A stretch of DNA of 64,000 nt, taken from an uncultured Pelagibacteraceae bacterium. Lineage in GTDB: Bacteria > Pseudomonadota > Alphaproteobacteria > Pelagibacterales > Pelagibacteraceae. The stretch lies in NCBI GenBank assembly GCA_902536385.1, contig CACAWY010000003.1, positions 1 to 64,000 of the forward strand, given 5' to 3'. Position numbers and translations under genes: made by a program. Position 1 is the first letter of the stretch. Every line of letters starts with the position of its first letter. A model generated the notes under the pieces. The model saw only the letters and a program-made list of their open reading frames with translations. It did not search any database and was not told the DNA's origin. Shown one piece after another: positions 1-7,772 of the stretch.

Positions 1-393
1 AATTACACTAAAATTAAACCAAATGCCTCTGATAAAAAAGATATACTCTGTGGGCAAAAAGCTCTTAAGAAATCTGGGAATTTCTCCTTTGTTCAAGGTG
101 CGATTTGTAGAAATAATAAGGTTGTGGCAATTGAAGAAAGTGGTGGAACACAAAAAATGATTAAAAAAGTAAAAAAAATCACTAAATTTCCGAATGGAGT
201 CTTAATAAAATTTCCAAAAAAAAGGCAGGATTTGAGAGTCGATCTTCCAACCATAGGATTAGAAACTTTGAAACAATGTAAAATGGCTGGATTAAAAGGA
301 ATAGTTTTAAAACATAAATTAAATATATTTTTAAATAAAAAGAAAAGTATTTCATATGCAAATAGAAATAAAATGTTTATTTTAATTAAATGA
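1..393 (+). CDS. lpxI: UDP-2,3-diacylglucosamine diphosphatase LpxI, C-terminal part
   Basis: The frame is open from base 1, so the gene starts outside the window; about 130 residues are visible. LpxI hydrolyses UDP-2,3-diacylglucosamine to lipid X in the Raetz lipid A pathway and replaces LpxH in most alphaproteobacteria. The visible part carries the family hallmark DLRVDLPTIG, preceded by a V-A-I-E-E-S-G-G-T stretch and followed by an AGLKGIVL segment, as in the LpxI C-terminal catalytic domain. Its TGA stop overlaps the next start by an ATGA junction and lpxB follows one gene later, the usual lpxI-lpxB setting. The family call is firm; the N-terminal domain cannot be assessed. Confidence 0.93.
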   Translation, partial: NYTKIKPNASDKKDILCGQKALKKSGNFSFVQGAICRNNKVVAIEESGGTQKMIKKVKKITKFPNGVLIKFPKKRQDLRVDLPTIGLETLKQCKMAGLKGIVLKHKLNIFLNKKKSISYANRNKMFILIK

Positions 394-1445
394 AAAAATT
401 ATTAATAATTTTCCTATTATTATTTACAAATTTAAAAGCTGACGATTTTAAACTTGAGAAAATTATTCAAGGGTTAGATAGCCCTTGGAGTTTGACATTT
501 GTAGACAACCAAAATCTGCTTATAACTGAAAAGCCTGGAAAAATTAAATTCATTGATTTAAAGGAAAAATTAATTAAAGACATAAGTCATAATCTGCAAA
601 TTTTAGAGGATGGTCAGGGAGGATTATTAGATATACTTCATAAAGACAATACCATTTTTGTATCATACTCTGAAAATAGATTAAACGGAATGTCTAGTAC
701 TTCTGTTGCAAGAGCAAAATTTGATACTGAGAAACTTGATTTTAAAAATATCTTTCAAGCCCAACCTCCTATTAATTCTGGATATCATTTTGGATCTAGA
801 TTGGTAATAAAAAAGAAACATTTGTATATAACTGCCGGAGAGAGAGGACAAGGTATGATCGCTCAAGATCATACTAAACACCCCGGAAGCATTATAAGAA
901 TAAATTTAGATGGGTCGATACCAAAAGATAATCCAAAATTTATTAATAAAAAAGATTGGCTTCCTGAAATTTATCAAATTGGTGTGAGGAATCCACAGGG
1001 GATGTCTCTTTCACCTTTCGACGATAAAATATATTTAACAAATCATGGAGCTAGAGGAGGTGATTGGTTTGGGACAGCAAATTTTGGAGAAAACTATGGT
1101 TGGAAGATTTTAGGTTGGGGTGGAACTAACTATTCAGGGACCAAAATTGGTCCGAAATGGAAACCAGGTTTTACAAAAGCAATTAAATACTGGGTGCCTT
1201 CTATAGCTGTAAGCGCTATGACAATTTATAAAGGTGACACTTTTAAAGAGTGGAACGGACATGCATTAATAACATCTTTAAAAGACCAATCTTTGAGAAA
1301 ATTAAAGTTTGATAAAATGAGAGTTATACATGAATCAATAATTTTTAAAGGAAATATTGGAAGAATAAGAGATATCAAGACAAACAAAAATGGCGATTTA
1401 TACTTACTGTCTGATCGAGGCGAACTTTGGAGAATGTATAAATGA
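390..1445 (+). CDS. Periplasmic PQQ-dependent sugar dehydrogenase (Asd/YliI-type)
   Basis: 351 residues with a signal peptide (residues 1-17, MKKLLIIFLLLFTNLKA) and a six-bladed beta-propeller dehydrogenase of the soluble aldose sugar dehydrogenase (YliI) family. Family motifs seen include SPWSLTF near the start, HFGSRLV, the RNPQG motif near residue 203, the NHGARGGD block and NYGW. Members oxidise aldoses in the periplasm with PQQ and calcium. The gene sits between lpxI and lpxB with 4-bp ATGA overlaps on both sides, so it is co-translated with lipid A genes, an unexpected place. No PQQ synthesis gene is in the window. Substrate is unknown; a non-enzymatic or sugar-surface role is possible. 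Confidence 0.85.
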   Translation: MKKLLIIFLLLFTNLKADDFKLEKIIQGLDSPWSLTFVDNQNLLITEKPGKIKFIDLKEKLIKDISHNLQILEDGQGGLLDILHKDNTIFVSYSENRLNGMSSTSVARAKFDTEKLDFKNIFQAQPPINSGYHFGSRLVIKKKHLYITAGERGQGMIAQDHTKHPGSIIRINLDGSIPKDNPKFINKKDWLPEIYQIGVRNPQGMSLSPFDDKIYLTNHGARGGDWFGTANFGENYGWKILGWGGTNYSGTKIGPKWKPGFTKAIKYWVPSIAVSAMTIYKGDTFKEWNGHALITSLKDQSLRKLKFDKMRVIHESIIFKGNIGRIRDIKTNKNGDLYLLSDRGELWRMYK

Positions 1446-2578
1446 AAAAAATATTTATTCTTACTGGGGAGCCTTCTGGTGATAAATTAGCATCAAAAGT
1501 TATTAGAGAGTTAAAAAAAATTAATTCAGACATTGAATATTTAAGCGTAGGGGGTGAAAACCTTAAAGCTTTAGAAATTAGGTCTATTTACGATTTAAAA
1601 GAGATCACTTATCTAGGATTTACAAAAGTAATTTTAAATATATTTAGGATAAATAAAAAAATTAACGAAACAGTAAAAGCTATTTTAGATTTTAATCCAG
1701 ACATATTATTCACTGTTGATAGTCCAGACTTTACTCTAAGAGTAGCGGAACGTGTAAAGAAACAAAATAAAAAAATCAAAACTATCCATTACGTTGCCCC
1801 CCAAGTTTGGGTTTGGAGAGAAAATAGAGTAAAAAAAATTAAAAAGTTTATTGATCATATTTTATTATTATTTAAATTCGAAAAATATTATTTTGACAAA
1901 GAAAATGTAAGCAACGAGTTTGTTGGACATCCATTATTAGATGACACTTCAGAAAGTAAAATTGATATCAATCAAATTTTTGAAAAAAATAAAGCACTAA
2001 TATCAGTTTTTCCAGGTAGCAGAATTTCTGAGATAGATACCTTGATGCCTATTTTGTTAAATTTCATAGAATTAATGAATAATAATTACCAAGATTTTAT
2101 TTATATATTTCATTCAACAAAACAACATTATCAATTAATTAGAGATCATATTAAATCAAAAGACATAAAAAATATTGAAATCATTAGCGATGAAAAAATA
2201 AAGTCTCATATTTTGAATAAGTCTGTTTTTGCAGTTGCAAAATCAGGAACTGTTTCTCTAGAAATTTGTAAATCCAAAATACCTTCAATTATTTTGTACA
2301 AAATGAATTTTATAAACTACCTTATTATAAGAACTTTGGTAAAAGTAAAGTTTGCTAATATTATTAATATTGCTGCAAATGAAGAAATAATTCCAGAATT
2401 ACTTCAATCAAAATGTAATGCTAAAAATATTTTTGAAACTGTAAATTACTATTTAAACGATCCAAATAAGATGAAAGAACAAATAAATAGATCCCAATTA
2501 ATCCTTGAAAAACTGAAAAGTTCGACTCCTTCAACGGTATCTGCAAGTAAGGTTTTAATCAAATATTTATCAATTTAA
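1442..2578 (+). CDS. lpxB: Lipid-A-disaccharide synthase
   Basis: 378 residues, normal for LpxB (GT19), which joins UDP-diacylglucosamine to lipid X at the inner membrane to give the lipid A disaccharide. The N-terminus has GEPSGDKLA; further motifs are HYVAPQVWVWRE (around residue 115), GHPLLD and the PGSR block (around residue 192) that starts the second Rossmann-like half, followed by KSGTVSLE. It overlaps the preceding dehydrogenase gene by ATGA, so lpxI, the dehydrogenase and lpxB form one operon. The last 20 bp overlap the end of a convergent minus-strand gene, so no terminator separates the two. Confidence 0.96.
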   Translation: MKKIFILTGEPSGDKLASKVIRELKKINSDIEYLSVGGENLKALEIRSIYDLKEITYLGFTKVILNIFRINKKINETVKAILDFNPDILFTVDSPDFTLRVAERVKKQNKKIKTIHYVAPQVWVWRENRVKKIKKFIDHILLLFKFEKYYFDKENVSNEFVGHPLLDDTSESKIDINQIFEKNKALISVFPGSRISEIDTLMPILLNFIELMNNNYQDFIYIFHSTKQHYQLIRDHIKSKDIKNIEIISDEKIKSHILNKSVFAVAKSGTVSLEICKSKIPSIILYKMNFINYLIIRTLVKVKFANIINIAANEEIIPELLQSKCNAKNIFETVNYYLNDPNKMKEQINRSQLILEKLKSSTPSTVSASKVLIKYLSI

Positions 2579-2948
2579 AATTATTTTGAAAGTAACCATC
2601 CTTCATAATTTTAAAATAATATCCTCGTGGTCTTAATATTAAAGTTTTTTTCTTCAAATAGTAGAACATTATTTTTTTCTCTTTATATTTAAAATATTTC
2701 TTTATATATAATTTAGGATACTCTTCGTATATATCTAATTTTTTTTCAATATTTTTATCTATTTTATAAATCAACCCTTGTACTTTTGATTTTATTTTTC
2801 TTTGTAGATCGGGGATAATATATTTTGTTCTAAAAACTACCTTGTAATTTTTGAGAGTATATTTTTCAATTAATTTTGCATTCTTAAATCTTTTTAAAAA
2901 AATTTTCTTGTTTAAGTTTGTCCCATATGCAAAATAATATATATTCAT
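2559..2948 (-). CDS. Gamma-glutamylcyclotransferase-like (AIG2/GGCT fold) protein
   Basis: 129 residues beginning MNIYYFAYGTNLN, the YGTN-type phosphate-loop motif of the GGCT/AIG2 fold. A second match is LDIYEEYP (near residue 72), where family enzymes have the catalytic glutamate in an L-D-x-x-E-G-y context. The family includes enzymes that release 5-oxoproline from gamma-glutamyl amines or peptides; the true substrate cannot be told here. Lysine-rich (predicted strongly basic), about the shortest length for the fold. It converges on lpxB with a 20-bp overlap and is apparently monocistronic, with its promoter in the 79-bp gap before the plus-strand deacetylase gene. Confidence 0.75.
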   Translation of the reverse strand: MNIYYFAYGTNLNKKIFLKRFKNAKLIEKYTLKNYKVVFRTKYIIPDLQRKIKSKVQGLIYKIDKNIEKKLDIYEEYPKLYIKKYFKYKEKKIMFYYLKKKTLILRPRGYYFKIMKDGYFQNNFKLINI

Positions 2949-3027
2949 TTTTAAAATCTTTTTTTATTCATTATATTTAAAATTATATATTGTTAAAACA
3001 ATTAAAATTAATAAAATACAAACCAAG

Positions 3028-3957
3028 ATGATAATTTATACTCACAACGACTGTTTATTAAAATTTAACGGACAAGATCATCCTGAGAGAAAAGAAAGAT
3101 TAGAAAGCATTATCTCTTCAATTAAGTCGTCTGATATTGCTGTAGAATTCAAAGATAGTCCGTTAGTTGATTTAGATATTGTATCCTTTGTGCATCCAAA
3201 AAAACACATTGAAAATATTTTAAAAAGTATACCAAAAAATGGTATCGTGGGTATGGAAAAAGAACCTTACGCTGACACCATGTTATGTCCTAATAGTGAA
3301 AGTGCAATTTTAAGATCTTGCGGTTCAGGCATAGCTGCTTGCGATGATTTAATGGTAAAAAATGAGAGAGTTTTTTGTGCAGTTAGACCTCCAGGACATC
3401 ATGCAGAAACAATTAGAGCCAATGGCTTTTGTTTTATAAACAATGTAGCAGTTGCAGCAAGATACTTACAAAAAAAATATAACATTGGTAAAGTTGCAAT
3501 CATTGATTTTGATGTTCATCACGGAAATGGAACCCAAGAGATTTTCTATAAAGATAAATCTGTTGTTTATGGATCATCTCATGAATTTCCATTATTTCCA
3601 GGGACTGGAGCTGAAAATGAGACGGGTGTAGGAAATATTTTTAATGCTACTTTAAAAGCTGGAACAAATAGTAAAGAATTTCACGAAATTTTTGAAAAGA
3701 AAGTTCTAACTCCTGTAGAAAAATTTAAACCCGATGTTATTTTAATTTCCGCTGGTTTCGATGCTCATAAAAGAGACCCATTGGCAAATATAAACTTAGA
3801 GTCTAATGATTTTTTTACTATTACAAAAAAAATTGTTGAAATTGCTGATATCCATTCACAAGGAAGAGTAATTTCTTTTTTGGAAGGCGGCTATGATTTG
3901 CAAGCTTTATCTGAAAGTATAATTGAGCATCTTAAGGGTTTAAAGGCCCATATTTGA
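3028..3957 (+). CDS. Histone-deacetylase-superfamily (AcuC-like) amidohydrolase
   Basis: 309 residues of the class II HDAC/acetoin utilisation/acetylpolyamine amidohydrolase fold. The zinc site and proton relay are intact: RPPGHHAE (His124, His125), DFDVHHGNGTQ (Asp162, His164), SAGFDAH (Asp245) and the transition-state tyrosine in EGGYD (Tyr289). Such enzymes remove acetyl groups from proteins, polyamines or small amides; the bacterial substrate is not predictable from sequence alone. Start ATG at 3028 has only a weak upstream purine run. Stands alone between two minus-strand genes; its 3' end overlaps a small convergent membrane-protein gene by 18 bp. Confidence 0.9.
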   Translation: MIIYTHNDCLLKFNGQDHPERKERLESIISSIKSSDIAVEFKDSPLVDLDIVSFVHPKKHIENILKSIPKNGIVGMEKEPYADTMLCPNSESAILRSCGSGIAACDDLMVKNERVFCAVRPPGHHAETIRANGFCFINNVAVAARYLQKKYNIGKVAIIDFDVHHGNGTQEIFYKDKSVVYGSSHEFPLFPGTGAENETGVGNIFNATLKAGTNSKEFHEIFEKKVLTPVEKFKPDVILISAGFDAHKRDPLANINLESNDFFTITKKIVEIADIHSQGRVISFLEGGYDLQALSESIIEHLKGLKAHI

Positions 3958-4065
3958 CCAGTTATCAGGATTTTCAAATTTCTGGATTTCTTTTTTTGTT
4001 ACAGGTCTAAATAGATAATAAATAATATATGCGGTCAAAAAAAATAGAAAAATTGAATTCATCAT
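3940..4065 (-). CDS. Small single-pass membrane protein (41 aa)
   Basis: Read directly from the minus strand: starts with two methionines (4065-4060), reads MMNSIFLFFLTAYIIYYLF as one membrane helix, then a positively charged RPVTKKEIQKFENPDNW tail ending in NMGL. The arrangement (short hydrophobic helix, basic cytoplasmic flank, amphipathic end) is that of a real small inner-membrane protein rather than chance. It fills most of the otherwise empty gap between the deacetylase and the repeat protein, and its end overlaps the deacetylase gene by 18 bp. No family recognised. The alternative is a spurious short frame. Confidence 0.5.
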   Translation of the reverse strand: MMNSIFLFFLTAYIIYYLFRPVTKKEIQKFENPDNWSNMGL

Positions 4066-4196
4066 TTAATATTACCAAATTTTGATTAATTTTTATCATT
4101 AAAAACTCAATATTTTCCTGTTTTTTTATTCACACTGCACCCAAATCGTTCACATATAAAGGTGATTTAATAAACCAAAAGTTTAGAATCCGACTC

Positions 4197-4850
4197 ATGG
4201 ATCCAATTATAGTTATAGCTGCTGGCATAATTCTTGTGGTAACAGGGGCAATAGATCCTCTAATTAAGAATGAAGAAGACGTAGCCCAAGCACCTAAAAC
4301 TGAAGTTTCAACGCCTGCTCCTGAGCCTAAAAAGGAACCTGAACCAGAGCCGGAACCAGAGCCGGAACCAGAGCCGGAACCAAAACCTGAGCCAGAACCA
4401 GCTAAAGAACCTGAGCCAGAACCAGAACCTGAGCCAGCTCCTCAAACTGAAGAGCCAAAAGAACAAGTTAACGCTGAAGCCAACCAAGAACAAGACGCTA
4501 AACCTGAAGAAGAGGAAGTGAAACCAGTAACAGAAGAAACACTAATTGAAGAAGAAAAAGAGGGATTAAGCATTGTAAATATCATGTTGTACATTCTAGG
4601 TGCTATTGCAGTTATTGCTGCTGGAATATATTTCTTTATGAGAAGAGAACCATCTCCACAAACTGCTGCGGATGTTGCCAGAGCTCAATCACAGGAACCT
4701 ACTCCTGAACCACAGCCAGAACCTGAACAACCAGTTCAAGAGGAAACACCAACAGAAACTACTCAAGAAGAACCTCAATCAGATAATACAGACCAATCAT
4801 CTAACACAGATCAATCATCTAATAATGATGATGAAAATAATAATAGATAA
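4197..4850 (+). CDS. Proline/glutamate-repeat membrane protein of unknown function
   Basis: 217 residues. An N-terminal hydrophobic helix (about 3-20), then about 100 residues dominated by Glu-Pro dipeptides (eight in a row, interrupted by Lys-Pro and Ala-Pro), a second helix (about 125-147, [18 protein letters not shown]) followed by Arg-Arg, and a low-complexity tail rich in Glu, Pro, Gln, then Asn, Asp and Ser. By the positive-inside rule the Arg-Arg flank is cytoplasmic, which would place the Glu-Pro segment in the periplasm, anchored at both ends; this topology is inferred. The rod-like segment recalls the TonB spacer, but no TonB domain is present. No known family recognised. Confidence 0.8.
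   Translation: MDPIIVIAAGIILVVTGAIDPLIKNEEDVAQAPKTEVSTPAPEPKKEPEPEPEPEPEPEPEPKPEPEPAKEPEPEPEPEPAPQTEEPKEQVNAEANQEQDAKPEEEEVKPVTEETLIEEEKEGLSIVNIMLYILGAIAVIAAGIYFFMRREPSPQTAADVARAQSQEPTPEPQPEPEQPVQEETPTETTQEEPQSDNTDQSSNTDQSSNNDDENNNR
4341..4382 (+). repeat. 12-bp tandem repeat, 3.5 copies, encoding Glu-Pro dipeptides
   Basis: The unit GAACCAGAGCCG repeats exactly at 4341-4352, 4353-4364 and 4365-4376, with a half unit to 4382, in frame with the membrane protein. It is much richer in GC than its surroundings. In-frame 12-bp units allow copy-number change in steps of four residues without frameshift, so the length of the Glu-Pro rod may vary between strains. Confidence 0.9.
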
Positions 4851-4851
4851 A

Positions 4852-5619
4852 TTAAAATTTCTTTCCACCTTCAAGATAAGCACACTTTTCACAAGTTTTT
4901 TCAATTTTAGGCGGTTCATCTAAGTTTAGAACATCTTTCATTTCAATTAATTTTTTCTCTATCCAATCAGTATTTACTCGGTATGGGATAAGTGTAGTTT
5001 TAAAATCTATCTTATTATCAAATTTATTATTTGTTTTTTCTCCATTACAAACATAAAAAAAAGTTCGGTCTGAAACTTTAAAATTCATTTTTCTTAAGAT
5101 ATGAACATAAATGTCCATCTGTAACTTATAACTTAGATGCCATTCAGCATCGAGATAAGAAGATACTGTTACAGGATAAGTTGACGATTGAGCTTTATAA
5201 TCTACAACAACTAATTTTTTTTCAGTCAAATCAAACCAAATATCATCAATACCTCCATGAATTATAAGGTTTGTATTTTCATCCAAATATGAAATGCCAC
5301 CTTTTAAAGAATTTCTCCACACATCTAAATCTTTGTGTTTATAAGGAACAAAGTTGAGTTTATGTTTAATCATAATTGGATGGGGTTTTTGTTCTTTTCT
5401 ATATTGATCAAATTCTTTCTTTAATAATTCATCGACTGTAACGTTTAGAGCCCATCCAGGCATTGAGGGTTCTTTTAGTCCTTTTACGCGATCTAAATAA
5501 AAGCACCTTTTACAGCTTATAAAGTTGAAAAATTTAGACCTACTTATTTTAAAAGGAGTATTAGATCTTTTATCATAAATAGAAGTTTTTCTTGTTCTGA
5601 AAGATACAGCGTCTTTCAT
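4852..5619 (-). CDS. PD-(D/E)XK (RecB/Cas4-like) nuclease with putative four-cysteine Fe-S site
   Basis: 255 residues. Nuclease core: GGIDD (Asp125), VVDYKAQ (Asp140, Lys142) and a downstream Q-x3-Y motif (Gln167, Tyr171), the signature of the RecB-type exonuclease group. Two cysteines lie before the core (Cys36, Cys39, spaced CxxC) and two at the extreme C-terminus (Cys243, Cys246, CEKC), a split arrangement reminiscent of the 4Fe-4S cysteines of Cas4 and AddB. Predicted role is DNA end processing or repair. It directly follows gltX with no gap (gltX stop at 5620) on the minus strand, near lexA. No Cas gene or CRISPR is nearby, so a CRISPR role is not indicated. Confidence 0.75.
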   Translation of the reverse strand: MKDAVSFRTRKTSIYDKRSNTPFKISRSKFFNFISCKRCFYLDRVKGLKEPSMPGWALNVTVDELLKKEFDQYRKEQKPHPIMIKHKLNFVPYKHKDLDVWRNSLKGGISYLDENTNLIIHGGIDDIWFDLTEKKLVVVDYKAQSSTYPVTVSSYLDAEWHLSYKLQMDIYVHILRKMNFKVSDRTFFYVCNGEKTNNKFDNKIDFKTTLIPYRVNTDWIEKKLIEMKDVLNLDEPPKIEKTCEKCAYLEGGKKF

Positions 5620-7008
5620 TTAAATTTGTTTTAATCTTTTAAGCACTTCAGCCTTATCTAAGGAGAGAATAACATCATAAAGACCAGGTCCAAATCTAGA
5701 GCCAACCAGCGCTATTCTTAAAGGTTGTCCTACACCTTTAAAATTAGTTTTATGTTTGTCAATTAGAGACTTTATTAAAGGTTCTAAAGTTTCTCTAGAT
5801 AATGCGGAAAGTTTTTCATATTCATTAATAAATTCAGTTATTATTTTTTTTGATAAATCATCAATTAACTTTTTATCATCTCCGCTAATCTCAATTTTAT
5901 CTTTGATAATGTATTGAGCATTATTCCAAATATCCTCTAAAGTTTTTGCCTTATTTTTTAAAAAACCCATAGATTTTAAAAGAATGCTTTCTTTTGATTG
6001 ATTTAAAGGTTTTTTGTACTTTGAAACATATTCCTTAAAAAAATTAAAAAGATCTTTCTGATCGATACTCTTTATATATGTCTCATTTATTGAATAAATC
6101 CTATTCATATCTAATTTTGAAGGTGATTTTCCAACACCACTTAAATCAAATAAATCAATACTTTCTTGCTTAGTAAAAATTTCTTTATCTTTGTATGACC
6201 ATCCCAATCTTAACAAATAATTCCTTAAAGCGTCTGAAATAATTCCTATTTTAATATAATCTTCAAGAGTGGAAGCATTATCTCTTTTTGACAATTTCTT
6301 TCCTTGCTCACTATGAATTAAAGGAATGTGTGCAAAGTTTGGAACCTCCCAACCCATTGCTTCGTAAATTTGTCTTTGTTTAAAAGAGTTAATCATATGA
6401 TCGTCTCCTCTAATAACATGAGTTATTTTCATTTCATGATCATCAACCGTGGCTGATAGCTGGTATGTTGGAGTATTATCTTTTCTTAGAATTACAAAAT
6501 CCTCAATAGTAGAATTTGAAATATTTCTATCCCCCTGAACTAAATCTTTTATAATCGTATTTCCTGATATTTTACTTTTAAATCTTAATACTGGATTTAC
6601 TCCTTCTGGAATTTTTAAATCTTTGGCATCTCTCCATTTTCTATTATAAACATATGGCATTCCTTGTTTTTTGCATTTTTCTTTTTGTTCATTAATTTCT
6701 TCTTCAGAACAATAACATTTATAGGCAAAACCTTTTTTTAACAGTTCCTCTGCAACTGTAACGTGTTTAGATATATTTTTAGATTGAATATACTCATCTC
6801 CATCATGTTTAATACCAAGCCAAGCTAAAGATGTAATAATCTGTTTTTTGAATTCCTCTTTAGACCTTTCTTTATCAGTATCTTCAATTCTTAGAAAATA
6901 TTTACCTTTGTTTTTTTTTGCTAAAAGCCAATTGAATAACGCTGTTCGAACTCCACCAATATGAAGAGGCCCAGTAGGAGAGGGCGCAAACCTACAATTA
7001 AAAGACAT
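5620..7008 (-). CDS. gltX: Glutamyl-tRNA synthetase
   Basis: 462 residues, typical for bacterial GluRS, which charges tRNA-Glu in the cytoplasm. Class I signatures: RFAPSPTGPLHIGG (the HIGH-like site at residues 16-19) and KKLSKRDN (the KMSKS-like site near residue 238). A Cys-rich segment (CYCSEEE...C) near residue 100 matches the connecting domain of zinc-binding GluRS. Many alphaproteobacteria carry two gltX paralogues; only one is in the window. The order lexA then gltX matches relatives, but comEC, often between them, is missing here (19-bp gap). Confidence 0.97.
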   Translation of the reverse strand: MSFNCRFAPSPTGPLHIGGVRTALFNWLLAKKNKGKYFLRIEDTDKERSKEEFKKQIITSLAWLGIKHDGDEYIQSKNISKHVTVAEELLKKGFAYKCYCSEEEINEQKEKCKKQGMPYVYNRKWRDAKDLKIPEGVNPVLRFKSKISGNTIIKDLVQGDRNISNSTIEDFVILRKDNTPTYQLSATVDDHEMKITHVIRGDDHMINSFKQRQIYEAMGWEVPNFAHIPLIHSEQGKKLSKRDNASTLEDYIKIGIISDALRNYLLRLGWSYKDKEIFTKQESIDLFDLSGVGKSPSKLDMNRIYSINETYIKSIDQKDLFNFFKEYVSKYKKPLNQSKESILLKSMGFLKNKAKTLEDIWNNAQYIIKDKIEISGDDKKLIDDLSKKIITEFINEYEKLSALSRETLEPLIKSLIDKHKTNFKGVGQPLRIALVGSRFGPGLYDVILSLDKAEVLKRLKQI

Positions 7009-7027
7009 TAATATTAATTAGACTATT

Positions 7028-7702
7028 TTAATGAAAGTTTCTATATAAAGAAACAAGTTTACCTTGAATTTTTATTCTATTTGCAGCGTAAATTTTAGTT
7101 CCATAGTTTCGATTTGCTGCTTCAAGAGCGATAGTGTTTCCTTTTTTTCTTACTCTTTTTAAAGTAGCTTCCTGGTCGTCTATCAAGACGACTGCAATCT
7201 GACCATTATCTACATTAGAAACTTTTTTTATAATAACAGTATCACCGTCAGCAATACCTGCTTCAATCATTGAGTCTCCTTTTACTTTAAGACCATAGTG
7301 CTCACCATTATTCTGAAGATCTTCTGGTAAAGCAACTCTATCAACTTCTTGTTGAATAGCTTCAATTGGTGTACCAGCGGCAATACTTCCTAATACCGAA
7401 ACATCAGTAGATTTATTATTATTTTTATCTAATCCACCTTTGATAACGCTTGGAGTGAAAGTATTAAATATATCATTTGCGCTAGCGTTCTCTGGCAATT
7501 TTACCACCTCTAATGCTCTAGCTTTATGTGCTAATCGCTTAACAAAACCTCTCTCTTCTAATGCAGAAATTAATCTATGTATTCCTGATTTCGACTTTAG
7601 GTTGAGTGAATTCTTCATTTCCTCATAAGAAGGAGAAATCCCTGAAGATCTAATCTTCTTATTGATGAATATTAATAAGTTTTTTTGTTTTTTTGTTAGC
7701 AT
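7028..7702 (-). CDS. lexA: LexA, SOS repressor and self-cleaving protease
   Basis: Start chosen at 7702 (MLTKKQKNLL), giving 224 residues: this is the family N-terminus and has a GAGG ribosome site eight bases upstream. An in-frame ATG at 7720 would add six atypical residues and lies only four bases from the operator. The winged HTH spans roughly residues 20-55, the Ala-Gly cleavage site is in GSIAAGTP, and the Ser-Lys dyad is in KGDSMIEAG and ATLKRV. LexA represses the DNA damage response and cleaves itself on RecA filaments. A LexA box upstream indicates autoregulation. Confidence 0.96.
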   Translation of the reverse strand: MLTKKQKNLLIFINKKIRSSGISPSYEEMKNSLNLKSKSGIHRLISALEERGFVKRLAHKARALEVVKLPENASANDIFNTFTPSVIKGGLDKNNNKSTDVSVLGSIAAGTPIEAIQQEVDRVALPEDLQNNGEHYGLKVKGDSMIEAGIADGDTVIIKKVSNVDNGQIAVVLIDDQEATLKRVRKKGNTIALEAANRNYGTKIYAANRIKIQGKLVSLYRNFH

Positions 7703-7724
7703 AGAACAAACCTCGTACATGTAT

Positions 7725-7739
7725 GTTCTATAAAAGTTC
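7725..7739 (-). promoter_or_regulatory. LexA box (GTTC-N7-GTTC) upstream of lexA
   Basis: On the plus strand GTTC lies at 7725-7728 and again at 7736-7739, separated by exactly seven bases (TATAAAA). This direct repeat is the operator known for alphaproteobacterial LexA (Caulobacter, Rhodobacter, rhizobia). It sits 23-37 bases upstream of the chosen lexA start, the expected place for an autoregulated promoter. Confidence 0.8.
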
Positions 7740-7772
7740 TTTTTGAATTACAACTTCAAATAAATGGCTAAT

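Noticed and set aside
4308-4493. 61-residue Arg/Phe/Trp-rich frame opposite the Glu-Pro repeat
   Set aside because: It is only the reverse reading of the in-frame tandem repeat; composition is periodic and unlike a protein.
4852-5619. Cas4 identity and a hidden CRISPR system
   Set aside because: No repeat-spacer array and no other cas gene were seen anywhere in the window; the protein is better called a stand-alone RecB-like nuclease.
7703-7720. Earlier ATG for lexA at 7720
   Set aside because: Adds a non-family MYEVCS extension, starts just four bases from the LexA operator and leaves no room for a leader; the ATG at 7702 has a good GAGG ribosome site.
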